DNA from: a virus
Length of the DNA stretch: 20,171 bases
Virus record (IMG/VR): IMGVR_UViG_3300030047_000392
Location: 1 to 20,171 of that record
Direction: 5' to 3' (one strand)
The notes under the pieces were generated by a model, which saw only the letters and a list, made by a program, of their open reading frames with translations, searched no databases and was not told the origin of the DNA. Shown here one piece after another: positions 1 through 5,168 of this stretch. The translations under genes were made by a program, and so were the position numbers. Positions within the stretch are counted from its first letter, which is position 1; each line of letters opens with the position of its first letter.

Positions 1-131
1 TCATATTGTTTAAGTTGTTAAATTACGCCAGTGTGTTTGTAAGGCTAGGCGGGTTTAAATCGCATAGCGGGGCTTGTAGCCTTTAGTTTGCCAACATATT
101 TTTAGTATATTGGCAATAAAAGGGGGGAAGC
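1..131. other. Non-coding, hairpin-rich left edge
   Basis: No convincing gene is visible on either strand. Two inverted repeats stand out: AAGGCTA (41-47) with TAGCCTT (77-83), and TTGCCAA (88-94) with TTGGCAA (110-116). They lie just downstream of the last leftward gene, so they could end or protect that transcript. Neither is followed by a clear U-run on the minus strand, so a rho-independent terminator is not established. A tRNA was considered and rejected. Confidence 0.35.
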
Positions 132-293
132 TTAAATATTACCGTTCAATCTGTTTAGTTCTTTTAGATATTGCTTTGCTATATATTCTGTCTGATCTCC
201 GTCTAAAGCGTCAGCAACATCAACAATATTTAATCTTTGATTCGTTTCTATAGCTAACTGCTCCGCTATTTGTTTGGCTTGTTGTTTAGTCAT
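132..293 (-). CDS. Small hypothetical protein, 53 aa
   Basis: An ATG-initiated ORF of 53 codons reads MTKQQAKQIAEQLAIETNQR at its start and ends LNRLNGNI. It is Gln/Glu/Lys-rich and looks fully helical, with no membrane segment or recognisable domain. It starts 8 bases after the stop of the upstream 66-aa gene, a spacing that fits one leftward operon. No Shine-Dalgarno sequence precedes it; the leader is A/T-rich as elsewhere here. Function unknown; a small early or accessory phage protein is the natural guess from its divergence from the structural genes. Confidence 0.55.
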   Translation of the reverse strand: MTKQQAKQIAEQLAIETNQRLNIVDVADALDGDQTEYIAKQYLKELNRLNGNI

Positions 294-300
294 ATGATTA

Positions 301-501
301 TTAGTTAATAGGGTTTTTAAGATTAAAGTCGGTTAATTCTTGGCTAAACATTATTAGTGTTGCTTCGGCTCTTGTTAGTGTGGCGGTGTCGTCTTTATCG
401 TGTTGTGATCTTAACCACTCTATAAAGGCAGTTTGTCGTTTTATATTGTCGGCTAAGTGTTCGCGGTGTTGTTCTAGTTGTTGGCGGTCGTATGGGTTCA
501 T
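301..501 (-). CDS. Small hypothetical protein, 66 aa
   Basis: I start this gene at the ATG at 501 (MNPYDRQQLEQHREHL). The frame stays open to an upstream ATG at 552, but that extension only adds a lysine/asparagine-rich tract encoded within the 3' end of the preceding gene. Starting at 501 leaves a 7-base gap after that gene. The protein is charged and helical (QHREHLADNIKRQTAFIEWL, residues 11-30) with a predicted second helix near TRAEATLIMFSQEL. No family is recognised. It is the third of four leftward genes. Confidence 0.55.
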   Translation of the reverse strand: MNPYDRQQLEQHREHLADNIKRQTAFIEWLRSQHDKDDTATLTRAEATLIMFSQELTDFNLKNPIN

Positions 502-508
502 ATAATTA

Positions 509-886
509 TTATTTAGTTTCTTCTTCTTGATTAACTTCTTCTTCTTGATCATCTAATAAATCTATTAAAGCGTCATAATCTTCTCTAAGTTGTTGCTCAT
601 AATAAAAATATAAGTCACTTGACATCATTTTATAAATATCTGTCATGCCGTCATAACTTCCTAACGCTTCTACTGTCATTTCTCTTGCTTCGCTGTTCTC
701 TTGCCACTCTTTAACAATATCATAATAATAGATAGGCACTAAGCCGTCTACATACTCAGCAATATTGTCTTCTTGGTCTTTGGTGTCGCTTTCGTCTTTA
801 TCAGTGTAATTGTCCAAGAAGTTAATTAGTGTGTCTTCGTTGTTAAATTTTTCTTTATTAGCGTTTATTAGTTCTTTGTAGTTCAT
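509..886 (-). CDS. Acidic hypothetical protein, 125 aa
   Basis: The protein is strongly acidic: residues about 30-45 are Asp/Glu-rich and the C-terminus is DDQEEEVNQEEETK. The middle has an aromatic cluster (VPIYYYDIVKEW, about 50-61; DLYFYYEQQL, about 91-100). The charge and aromatic pattern resemble small acidic phage early proteins, including DNA mimics, but no family is recognised and this is only a resemblance. It lies 24 bases downstream of the membrane-protein gene and 7 bases upstream of the 66-aa gene, within the leftward operon. Confidence 0.65.
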   Translation of the reverse strand: MNYKELINANKEKFNNEDTLINFLDNYTDKDESDTKDQEDNIAEYVDGLVPIYYYDIVKEWQENSEAREMTVEALGSYDGMTDIYKMMSSDLYFYYEQQLREDYDALIDLLDDQEEEVNQEEETK

Positions 887-910
887 AAAATTATTATATT
901 AGTTAATAGA

Positions 911-1048
911 TTAAATTAAAGATGCTGACCAGATAGATAAGCCTACAATAATTACAAAGGTCATGATGTAAGCAAAGGCTGGGGCGATTGGTTTAGATTG
1001 TCTTGCTTGTTGTTGGCGTTCCTTGAAAGTCATTAGTGATGATGTCAT
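911..1048 (-). CDS. Small single-pass membrane protein, 45 aa
   Basis: A 45-codon ORF starting MTSSLMTFKERQQQARQSKP is followed by one hydrophobic stretch, residues about 21-45 (IAPAFAYIMTFVIIVGLSIW then SASLI), to the C-terminus. The basic N-terminal half followed by a terminal hydrophobic helix suggests a tail-anchored, N-in topology in the host inner membrane. It is the first gene of the leftward cluster, about 85 nt downstream of the predicted transcription start of the 1140-1168 promoter. Function unknown; a holin-like or superinfection role cannot be told from sequence alone. Confidence 0.5.
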   Translation of the reverse strand: MTSSLMTFKERQQQARQSKPIAPAFAYIMTFVIIVGLSIWSASLI

Positions 1049-1139
1049 ATTTTTTGTTGTTCTTTTAGGTTTAATATTATGATCAATTAATTGATAATAA
1101 ATATATGGCTAAAAGTATTGTTTAATTTATTACTATTAT

Positions 1140-1168
1140 ATTATATCAAATATATTTAAGTATGTAAA
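1140..1168 (-). promoter_or_regulatory. Leftward sigma-70 promoter with extended -10
   Basis: Read on the minus strand: -35 TTTACA (1168-1163), 17-base spacer ending in TGA, -10 TATAAT (1145-1140), giving the extended -10 form TGATATAAT. The predicted start is near 1133. It faces the four leftward genes. A perfect DnaA box (1177-1185) lies 8 bases upstream of the -35. Confidence 0.75.
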
Positions 1169-1176
1169 TAGTAAAC

Positions 1177-1185
1177 TGTGGATAA
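1177..1185 (-). promoter_or_regulatory. DnaA box TTATCCACA (copy 1)
   Basis: On the minus strand this is an exact match to the classical high-affinity DnaA box TTATCCACA. It marks the left end of the repeat-rich region and sits just upstream of the leftward promoter. Confidence 0.6.
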
Positions 1186-1283
1186 CTTTTTTCTGCTTAT
1201 GTGCTGCTTATGTGCTGCTAACACCCTATTACCATTGGTTTATATTAAGCAAATAAGCATAATAAGCATTTTCTTTAATTTAA

Positions 1284-1300
1284 ATTGTATAATATACAAT
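1284..1300. repeat. 17-bp palindrome ATTGTAT-AAT-ATACAAT
   Basis: Perfect 7-bp arms around a 3-base centre, near the middle of the origin-like region and between the two arms of the inner 16-bp inverted repeat. The size and symmetry suit a dimeric repressor or initiator site. It also contains a TATAAT, but no good -35 lies at the right distance. Confidence 0.45.
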
Positions 1301-1453
1301 ACAAAACAGTAAATAAGTCAATAGTAAACTATATAAAACTCTTTAAAATGCTTATTTGCTTAATTTTTCGCTCCTGCTTATTGCGGGGCAATAAAGACGG
1401 GGGTAAAAACTCATTAAGCAGCACATAAGCAGGATTTAAGCAGGATGTCAAGA

Positions 1454-1462
1454 TGTGGATAA
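1454..1462 (-). promoter_or_regulatory. DnaA box TTATCCACA (copy 2)
   Basis: Exact DnaA box on the minus strand, closing the right side of the repeat array. Its flank (TGTGGATAACTATT) is shared with the third box near 2426. A TTGACA follows 2 bases further along the minus strand (1451-1446), but the -10 at the expected spacing (TTATGT) is poor, so I do not call a promoter here. Confidence 0.6.
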
Positions 1463-1638
1463 CTATTAAAAAGCTACCTTGTACGCGGCTTTGATCGTCT
1501 ATTTTATCAAAATATGTCAAATAGTTAATATTATGTAATTAGTGAATGTAATAATAGTTATACCTACTTATAGAAAAGTTAAAATCTGTTTTAATATTAG
1601 ATAAAATACTTGATTATAAACTTAGTGTAAGTAAATAC
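1463..1638. other. AT-rich spacer without a gene
   Basis: No gene is supported. It contains TGTCAAATAGTTA (1515-1527), repeated exactly at 2416-2428 next to the third DnaA box. A short palindrome AAGTAAATACTT (1629-1640) overlaps the -35 of the next promoter and could be an operator. Confidence 0.35.
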
Positions 1639-1667
1639 TTGACATAGTTTATTGACAATGATATAAT
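1639..1667 (+). promoter_or_regulatory. Consensus promoter for the HNH endonuclease gene
   Basis: TTGACA (1639-1644), 17-base spacer, TATAAT (1662-1667) with an extended TG at -15/-14 (TGATATAAT). Every hexamer base matches the sigma-70 consensus. The predicted start near 1674 leaves a leader of only about 20 nt before ATG 1696. Confidence 0.8.
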
Positions 1668-1695
1668 AAGATAGTAATAAACTAATTTTAACATT

Positions 1696-2205
1696 ATGAT
1701 GTCAGAATTTAACAAATTTCCGTCAAGAATAGTTGACGGTTATCGTGGAATGTATCGTATTAATAGTATTGGTCAAGTTTTTAGCTTAAAACGTGCCAAA
1801 ATACTATCAACGCATAAGAACACAAATGGCTACACTTATACAAGTCTTGCTAAAAACGGTATCAATAAGCCTTTTAGTGTTCATAGGCTTGTGGCGGCGG
1901 CTTTTTTGGTTAATGATAACCCTTTAAAGATATGGGTTAATCATATAGACGGAGATAAAACAAATAATAAACTTAGCAATTTAGAATGGATCACTCCTAG
2001 TGATAATAAACATCATGCTATTAATACTGGGTTACAACTATACAAACGCGGTGAAGACAATAAAAATGCTATATTAAGCAATAAACAGATAGAATGGATT
2101 AAAACACTAAATAAAAGCGGTTATAATAAGTCACAGCTTTGTGAAGTGTTTAATGTATCAAGAACTTTAATACATTATATAGTCAGCAAGGGTTATAGAG
2201 AATAA
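1696..2205 (+). CDS. Free-standing HNH homing endonuclease (NUMOD4-HNH)
   Basis: Predicted site-specific DNA endonuclease of the NUMOD4-HNH type found in phages. The N-terminus carries a NUMOD4-like segment (about 12-31, VDGYRGMYRINSIGQVFSL). The HNH core follows: His63 in SVHRLVAAAF, Asn82-His83 with Asp85 in VNHIDGDKTNNKLSNLEW (81-98), then SDNKHHA. The C-terminus (about 126-165, ILSNKQIEWIKTLNKSGYNK onward) looks like a helix-turn-helix DNA-binding domain. Two adjacent ATGs (1696, 1699) are possible starts. No Shine-Dalgarno is present. The gene has its own strong promoter and lies between the origin-like region and the main rightward promoter, so it is not inside a recognisable intron. 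It is probably a selfish element that spreads into related phages lacking it. Confidence 0.85.
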   Translation: MMSEFNKFPSRIVDGYRGMYRINSIGQVFSLKRAKILSTHKNTNGYTYTSLAKNGINKPFSVHRLVAAAFLVNDNPLKIWVNHIDGDKTNNKLSNLEWITPSDNKHHAINTGLQLYKRGEDNKNAILSNKQIEWIKTLNKSGYNKSQLCEVFNVSRTLIHYIVSKGYRE

Positions 2206-2244
2206 CCCCCACCCTATACGATCAACACAATATATTGAATTATT

Positions 2245-2260
2245 ATGCTAGTATTAGCAT
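2245..2260. repeat. Perfect inverted repeat ATGCTA-GTAT-TAGCAT
   Basis: A 6-bp stem with a 4-base loop, 40 bases after the HNH endonuclease stop. It may help end that transcript, but the following sequence has only a broken T-run (GTGTTATTTTAG), so terminator status is weak. The rest of 2206-2415 shows no gene. Confidence 0.3.
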
Positions 2261-2425
2261 GTCTAGTGTTATTTTAGTCTATACCATTGACACTTTGGAC
2301 AAAACATTGTACCAGTACCCACCCCATTTTTATTGGCGTGAAAACCGTTTATAGCAGTAAATAATTACGCGTATATTTTTTTGAGATTGACTTTTTCACT
2401 ATAAAACACTAAATTTGTCAAATAG

Positions 2426-2434
2426 TTATCCACA
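2426..2434 (+). promoter_or_regulatory. DnaA box TTATCCACA (copy 3)
   Basis: Exact DnaA box on the plus strand, 4 bases upstream of the -35 of the main rightward promoter. It shares a 14-base context (AATAGTTATCCACA) with copy 2 on the opposite strand. A protein bound here would touch RNA polymerase, so it could activate or repress the late operon. Confidence 0.6.
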
Positions 2435-2438
2435 CCTA

Positions 2439-2467
2439 TTGACAAACACTTTTTTATATGATATAAT
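2439..2467 (+). promoter_or_regulatory. Main rightward promoter of the packaging/structural operon
   Basis: TTGACA (2439-2444), 17-base spacer, TATAAT (2462-2467), extended -10 TGATATAAT. Full consensus. The predicted start is near 2474. No other equally good promoter faces the head genes downstream, so this one probably drives the whole rightward cluster. Confidence 0.8.
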
Positions 2468-2488
2468 ATAATCAGTTAAGTCAAGTTT

Positions 2489-2615
2489 TTCTGTCTGCCC
2501 GTATTAACTCTATTTATGTCTTATTCGGTGATCCCGAGAACACAAAAGAGGATGTCCAGCTTCACGGGAGATTTCACAATCCAAAGTGCACAAAAATTAT
2601 ATGGGCTGGACAGAA
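2489..2615 (+). ncRNA. Structured 5' leader, candidate cis-regulatory RNA
   Basis: The leader of the rightward transcript is less AT-rich than its flanks and can fold in two exclusive ways. Fold A: TTCTGTC and GCCC (2489-2495, 2497-2500) pair with GGGC and GACAGAA (2603-2606, 2609-2615). Fold B: TGTCCAGC (2553-2560) pairs with GCTGGACA (2605-2612). A small TCGG/CCGA hairpin lies inside. Competing stems are typical of attenuators and riboswitches, but I recognise no known class. The alternative is coding: an ATG ORF of 35 codons (2516-2623) and a second open frame lacking a normal start codon cover the same bases. Confidence 0.35.
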
Positions 2616-2623
2616 GAATTTAA
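2516..2623 (+). CDS. Possible 35-aa ORF in the leader
   Basis: The ORF starts ATG TCT TAT and reads MSYSVIPRTQKRMSSFTGDF, ending LYGLDRRI. Its composition (Arg, Ser, GC-rich codons) differs from neighbouring genes. Another frame of the same stretch is open to 2634 with protein-like composition, but has only CTG or ATT as possible starts. It could be a leader peptide, a gene remnant, or chance within a structured RNA. Confidence 0.2.
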   Translation: MSYSVIPRTQKRMSSFTGDFTIQSAQKLYGLDRRI

Positions 2624-2649
2624 CTAAGATTTAACATAAACCCCACGCA

Positions 2650-2787
2650 ATGTTCAAATCTAAAGCTCAAGCTAAATATTTATTTGCAAACAAACCAGAA
2701 TTAGCGAAGGAATTTGCAGGTAAAACTAAATCAATCAAAAAATTGCCAGAACATGTAAAGTCTGGCGTTTTGCGTAAAAAAAAATAA
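2650..2787 (+). CDS. Small basic phage protein, 45 aa
   Basis: Starts MFKSKAQAKYLFANKPELAK and ends with SIKKLPEHV plus a basic tail LRKKK. The pattern of an SKAQ start, a YLFA-x-PELA helix and a SIKKLPEHV motif recurs in small proteins encoded near phage head genes, in my experience, but I cannot name a function. Highly basic and soluble. It is the first clear gene behind the main promoter and structured leader. Its stop is one base before the next ATG. Confidence 0.7.
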   Translation: MFKSKAQAKYLFANKPELAKEFAGKTKSIKKLPEHVKSGVLRKKK

Positions 2788-2788
2788 T

Positions 2789-2968
2789 ATGATGAAGACA
2801 AAACCACAAGGAAAAGGTATTGTCAAGGCTTTAGGTCAATCTGGCACTACTGGTAATTTTAAAAAAATCGAAGCTTCTAAAGGAAAAGGGGCAGCGATTG
2901 GAGCTTTACAAAATAAACTTGCTAAACATCGCGGTGAACCTATTCCTTATACACGAAAGAAAAAATAA
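2789..2968 (+). CDS. Small basic hypothetical protein, 59 aa
   Basis: Begins with two ATGs (2789 or 2792), reads MMKTKPQGKGIVKALGQSGT and ends PYTRKKK. Rich in Lys and Gly with a likely central helix (GAAIGALQNKLAKH). High positive charge suggests nucleic-acid contact, but no domain is recognised. It follows the 45-aa gene by one base, so translation is probably coupled. Confidence 0.6.
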   Translation: MMKTKPQGKGIVKALGQSGTTGNFKKIEASKGKGAAIGALQNKLAKHRGEPIPYTRKKK

Positions 2969-2969
2969 T

Positions 2970-3017
2970 ATGCCTAACAAAAAACCCCTCCCACCAAAAA
3001 TTTTAATTCTTATTTAA
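2970..3017 (+). CDS. Very short ORF, 15 aa
   Basis: ATG one base after the preceding stop opens a 15-codon ORF (MPNKKPLPPKILILI). Its A-rich start context matches its neighbours, but it is so short that it may be chance. Confidence 0.15.
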   Translation: MPNKKPLPPKILILI

Positions 3018-3034
3018 TAATAAACAACACAAAT

Positions 3035-3205
3035 ATGCCAGGAAGTCAAATTAGGCAAGAGGCGATGGAGGTCGCAACATCAAATTTAAAAGGTAAAGCA
3101 ATGGCTGATAAATTAGCTCAAGTTATGGTTAATCCAGAAGAGAAGGATGAACCAGGTGGAGTTGAACCTATTAAGGATATGTTAACAAGTCCTTACAATA
3201 AATAA
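3035..3205 (+). CDS. Small hypothetical protein, 56 aa
   Basis: Starts MPGSQIRQEAMEVATSNLKG and ends DMLTSPYNK. Helical first half (EAMEVATSNLKGKAMADKLAQVMV), charged and probably extended second half (NPEEKDEPGGVEPIKDM). The start context (CAAATATG) is the type seen before well-supported genes here. Stop 6 bases before the terminase small subunit start. Unknown function; its position suggests a packaging or head accessory gene. Confidence 0.55.
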   Translation: MPGSQIRQEAMEVATSNLKGKAMADKLAQVMVNPEEKDEPGGVEPIKDMLTSPYNK

Positions 3206-3211
3206 TCTACA

Positions 3212-3787
3212 ATGGATACTAAGGAAGAAGTTGAAGGTGAAATAATGACTGTCGAGCAAATGAGAGAAAGAGACATTCTCCATATTGCCGGCGTTGAAGC
3301 CAGACAAAAGATGGCTTTTTGGCGTTTGTATCTCGATCCAACTAGTCCGACACTTATGAACGCGAAACAGTCGGCTATTTCTGCAGGGTTTCCTGAAGAG
3401 CAGGCAAATGCGGTCACACAGTATAAATGGTTCAAACGCGGAACAATGAAGGATAGATTATTAGAAGTGGCGGAGAAGACATTAGAGGATATGCTAACAT
3501 TGCCAAGAACTACAATTAAAATAGTTAAAGGTGAAGAAGTTTTAGTAGATGATCCAGCTATGGTGAAGATTATTCAAGATACTGCTAAATATATTGCCTC
3601 TACTCTTGGTAAAAAGGATTATTCCCAACGCAACGAACTTACTGGTAAAAAGGGTGGCGCGATTGAAACTGTGGCCGTTAAGATTGATGATAAGGAATTT
3701 GATAATATATTAGAACGATATGCTGCAAAACGCTCAGCTAAACGAACAACAGAAGAAGGATGTATTGAAGAAAGCATTTCAAAATGA
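3212..3787 (+). CDS. terS: Terminase small subunit
   Basis: Predicted DNA-recognition subunit of the packaging motor. The 191-aa length and position directly before the large subunit fit. Residues about 30-65 (ARQKMAFWRLYLDPTSPTLM, then NAKQSAISAGFPEEQAN) have the look of the small-subunit helix-turn-helix, with the NAxxSAxxAGF pattern common in terminase small subunits. The middle carries the oligomerisation helices (LLEVAEKTLEDML; MVKIIQDTAKYIASTLG) and the basic C-terminus probably contacts the large subunit. Starts at ATG 3212; M12 (3245) is an alternative. The last 68 bases overlap the large-subunit gene in another frame. Confidence 0.8.
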   Translation: MDTKEEVEGEIMTVEQMRERDILHIAGVEARQKMAFWRLYLDPTSPTLMNAKQSAISAGFPEEQANAVTQYKWFKRGTMKDRLLEVAEKTLEDMLTLPRTTIKIVKGEEVLVDDPAMVKIIQDTAKYIASTLGKKDYSQRNELTGKKGGAIETVAVKIDDKEFDNILERYAAKRSAKRTTEEGCIEESISK

Positions 3788-5168
3788 TATTGAGGAGTTT
3801 GGTAGATATTTCTTTCCGCATTACATGAGTAATGCCACTCCCAAATTTCACCGTGCAATCTTCGATTTATATGAGAATCCTAAATTAGATAAAATAGTAA
3901 TCGGTGCTCCTCGTGGGCACGCCAAATCAACAATAACCGATTTAATATATTTAGCATGGGTATTGTGTAATAATAAAGCAAAATTTGTTCTTTTAATCTC
4001 CGATACTTACTCCCAGGCAACTTTGTTTCTTAACGCTATTAAAGGTGAGTTTGAAACAAATGAAAAATTAATTAATTTCTACGGTAAATTAACCTCTGAT
4101 AAATGGTCAGAAGGGGAAATTATTACTAATGGAATCTTAGTTAAAGCTTTAGGTGGCGGTATGAAGGTTCGTGGTTTGAAATTTCGTGAATCGCGCCCGG
4201 ACCTAATTATCTGCGATGATCTTGAAAATGAAGAGGCTGTGGATAATAAGGAAAGACGTGAGAAGTTTGAGAGATGGTTTACCGCTGCGTTGCTTCCTGC
4301 AATGGCTAAGGGGGGCCGTGCTATCGTTATTGGAACTATTCTACACTTTGATTCATTACTAGCTAAATTACTGACTCCTGATAAGTATATCGGATGGAAC
4401 AAGAGCACCTATCGGGCTATTAATGATTGGGGAGCACTATGGCCAGAACATTTGTCGATGGACGAACTTTTAAAGATTAAAGCGGAGTATATTTCTCAAG
4501 GTCATGCGTTTCTTTTTTATCAGGAATATCAAAACGAACCAATTAGTGATGAATTTCAGAAGTTTAAATTAGAAAAAATTCGTTTCTATGACGAAAAAGA
4601 TTTATTACAGAAGGATTTACGAACATATGTGGCAATTGATAGAGCATATTCTCTTGAAAAAACTGCCGATTTTACTGCGATTGTTGTCGTATCTGTCGAT
4701 AAAGAGAATAAGTGGTATGTCAGATTGGCGCAGAGGTTTAAGGGGGATGAGAAGGCCTTAATTGAAAAAATATTTGATTTAAAGATATTTTTCTCACCGG
4801 ATATGTTCGGTATCGAGCAAAAAGCGTATAAATATACGATTAAGCCGGCACTTGACGATGAGATGAGAAAGCGTAGTATATTTTTTAAGTGTGAGGAGTT
4901 AAAAGATTTAGGAGTTGGTAAAAATAAGAGAATTGAGGGTTTAATTCCACGCTTTGAGTCTAGTTCTATCTTCTTATTAAGAGATCAGACGGATTTAGTC
5001 GATGAGTTAATTAAGTTTCCTAAAGGTGGCCACGATGATTTGATTGATTCTTTGGCTTACCACTTAGATTTATCGGCTGGTTCTGCTTATAAGGGGCGCG
5101 CAACTACACAATTTATTCCTAAAGGAATAGTAAGACGAACTTTTTTCACAATAAATAATGATTTATGA
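3720..5168 (+). CDS. terL: Terminase large subunit (ATPase and nuclease)
   Basis: Motor subunit that pumps and cuts DNA during head filling. 482 aa, a normal size. ATPase domain: Walker A GAPRGHAKST (62-71); Walker B DLIICDD followed by acidic residues (161-171); a coupling-like segment AIVIGTILH (201-209). RNase H-like nuclease: VAIDRAYS (304-311) with Asp307 and a nearby TADFTA, Glu366 in FGIEQKAY, and the C-terminal acidic pair in GGHDDLIDSLAYHLD (436-450). All expected catalytic positions are present. The ATG at 3720 lies inside the small-subunit gene (68-base overlap), and the 3' end overlaps the portal start in an ATGA, so the three genes are probably translationally coupled. Confidence 0.95.
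   Translation: MLQNAQLNEQQKKDVLKKAFQNDIEEFGRYFFPHYMSNATPKFHRAIFDLYENPKLDKIVIGAPRGHAKSTITDLIYLAWVLCNNKAKFVLLISDTYSQATLFLNAIKGEFETNEKLINFYGKLTSDKWSEGEIITNGILVKALGGGMKVRGLKFRESRPDLIICDDLENEEAVDNKERREKFERWFTAALLPAMAKGGRAIVIGTILHFDSLLAKLLTPDKYIGWNKSTYRAINDWGALWPEHLSMDELLKIKAEYISQGHAFLFYQEYQNEPISDEFQKFKLEKIRFYDEKDLLQKDLRTYVAIDRAYSLEKTADFTAIVVVSVDKENKWYVRLAQRFKGDEKALIEKIFDLKIFFSPDMFGIEQKAYKYTIKPALDDEMRKRSIFFKCEELKDLGVGKNKRIEGLIPRFESSSIFLLRDQTDLVDELIKFPKGGHDDLIDSLAYHLDLSAGSAYKGRATTQFIPKGIVRRTFFTINNDL

Larger units (their letters stand above)
1177..1462. other. Putative replication origin with DnaA boxes and nested repeats
   Basis: The region is intergenic, AT-rich and bounded by two DnaA boxes in the same orientation (1177-1185, 1454-1462). 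Between them are two nested perfect 16-bp inverted pairs. The outer pair is CTGCTTATGTGCTGCT at 1193-1208 (overlapping second copy at 1204-1219) with its complement at 1417-1432. The inner pair is TTAAGCAAATAAGCAT at 1245-1260 with its complement at 1348-1363. Direct repeats include TGCTTATGTGC (1194-1204, 1205-1215) and AATAAGCAT (1252-1260, 1261-1269). A 17-bp palindrome lies at 1284-1300, and a TTATTGC-GGG-GCAATAA hairpin at 1378-1394. Iterons plus DnaA boxes in an AT-rich region between divergent genes are the known signature of plasmid and phage origins. No replication initiator gene is visible in this window, so the assignment is an inference. A complex operator is the main alternative. 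Confidence 0.55.

Noticed and set aside
41-83. tRNA-like segment with a GGGTTTAAATC stretch
   Set aside because: The segment lacks a workable 7-bp acceptor stem, a complete T-stem and an anticodon arm; only a simple AAGGCTA/TAGCCTT hairpin is supported.
1193-1432. CRISPR-like array
   Set aside because: Repeats are 9-16 bp, partly tandem and partly inverted, without regular spacers; they fit iterons or operators.
1329-1520. 63-aa leftward ORF in the origin-like region
   Set aside because: It runs over the inverted repeats and a DnaA box, has no suitable promoter spacing, and has a composition expected from chance.
2287-2315. Additional promoters with TTGACA/TTGACT at 2287 and 2387
   Set aside because: The -10 hexamers at the right spacing (TACCAG, TAAATT) are poor and lack the TGATATAAT form shared by the convincing promoters.
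3720-3787. Sequencing frameshift between terminase small and large subunits
   Set aside because: Both proteins look complete in size and motifs; a 68-base overlap is compatible with coupled translation.
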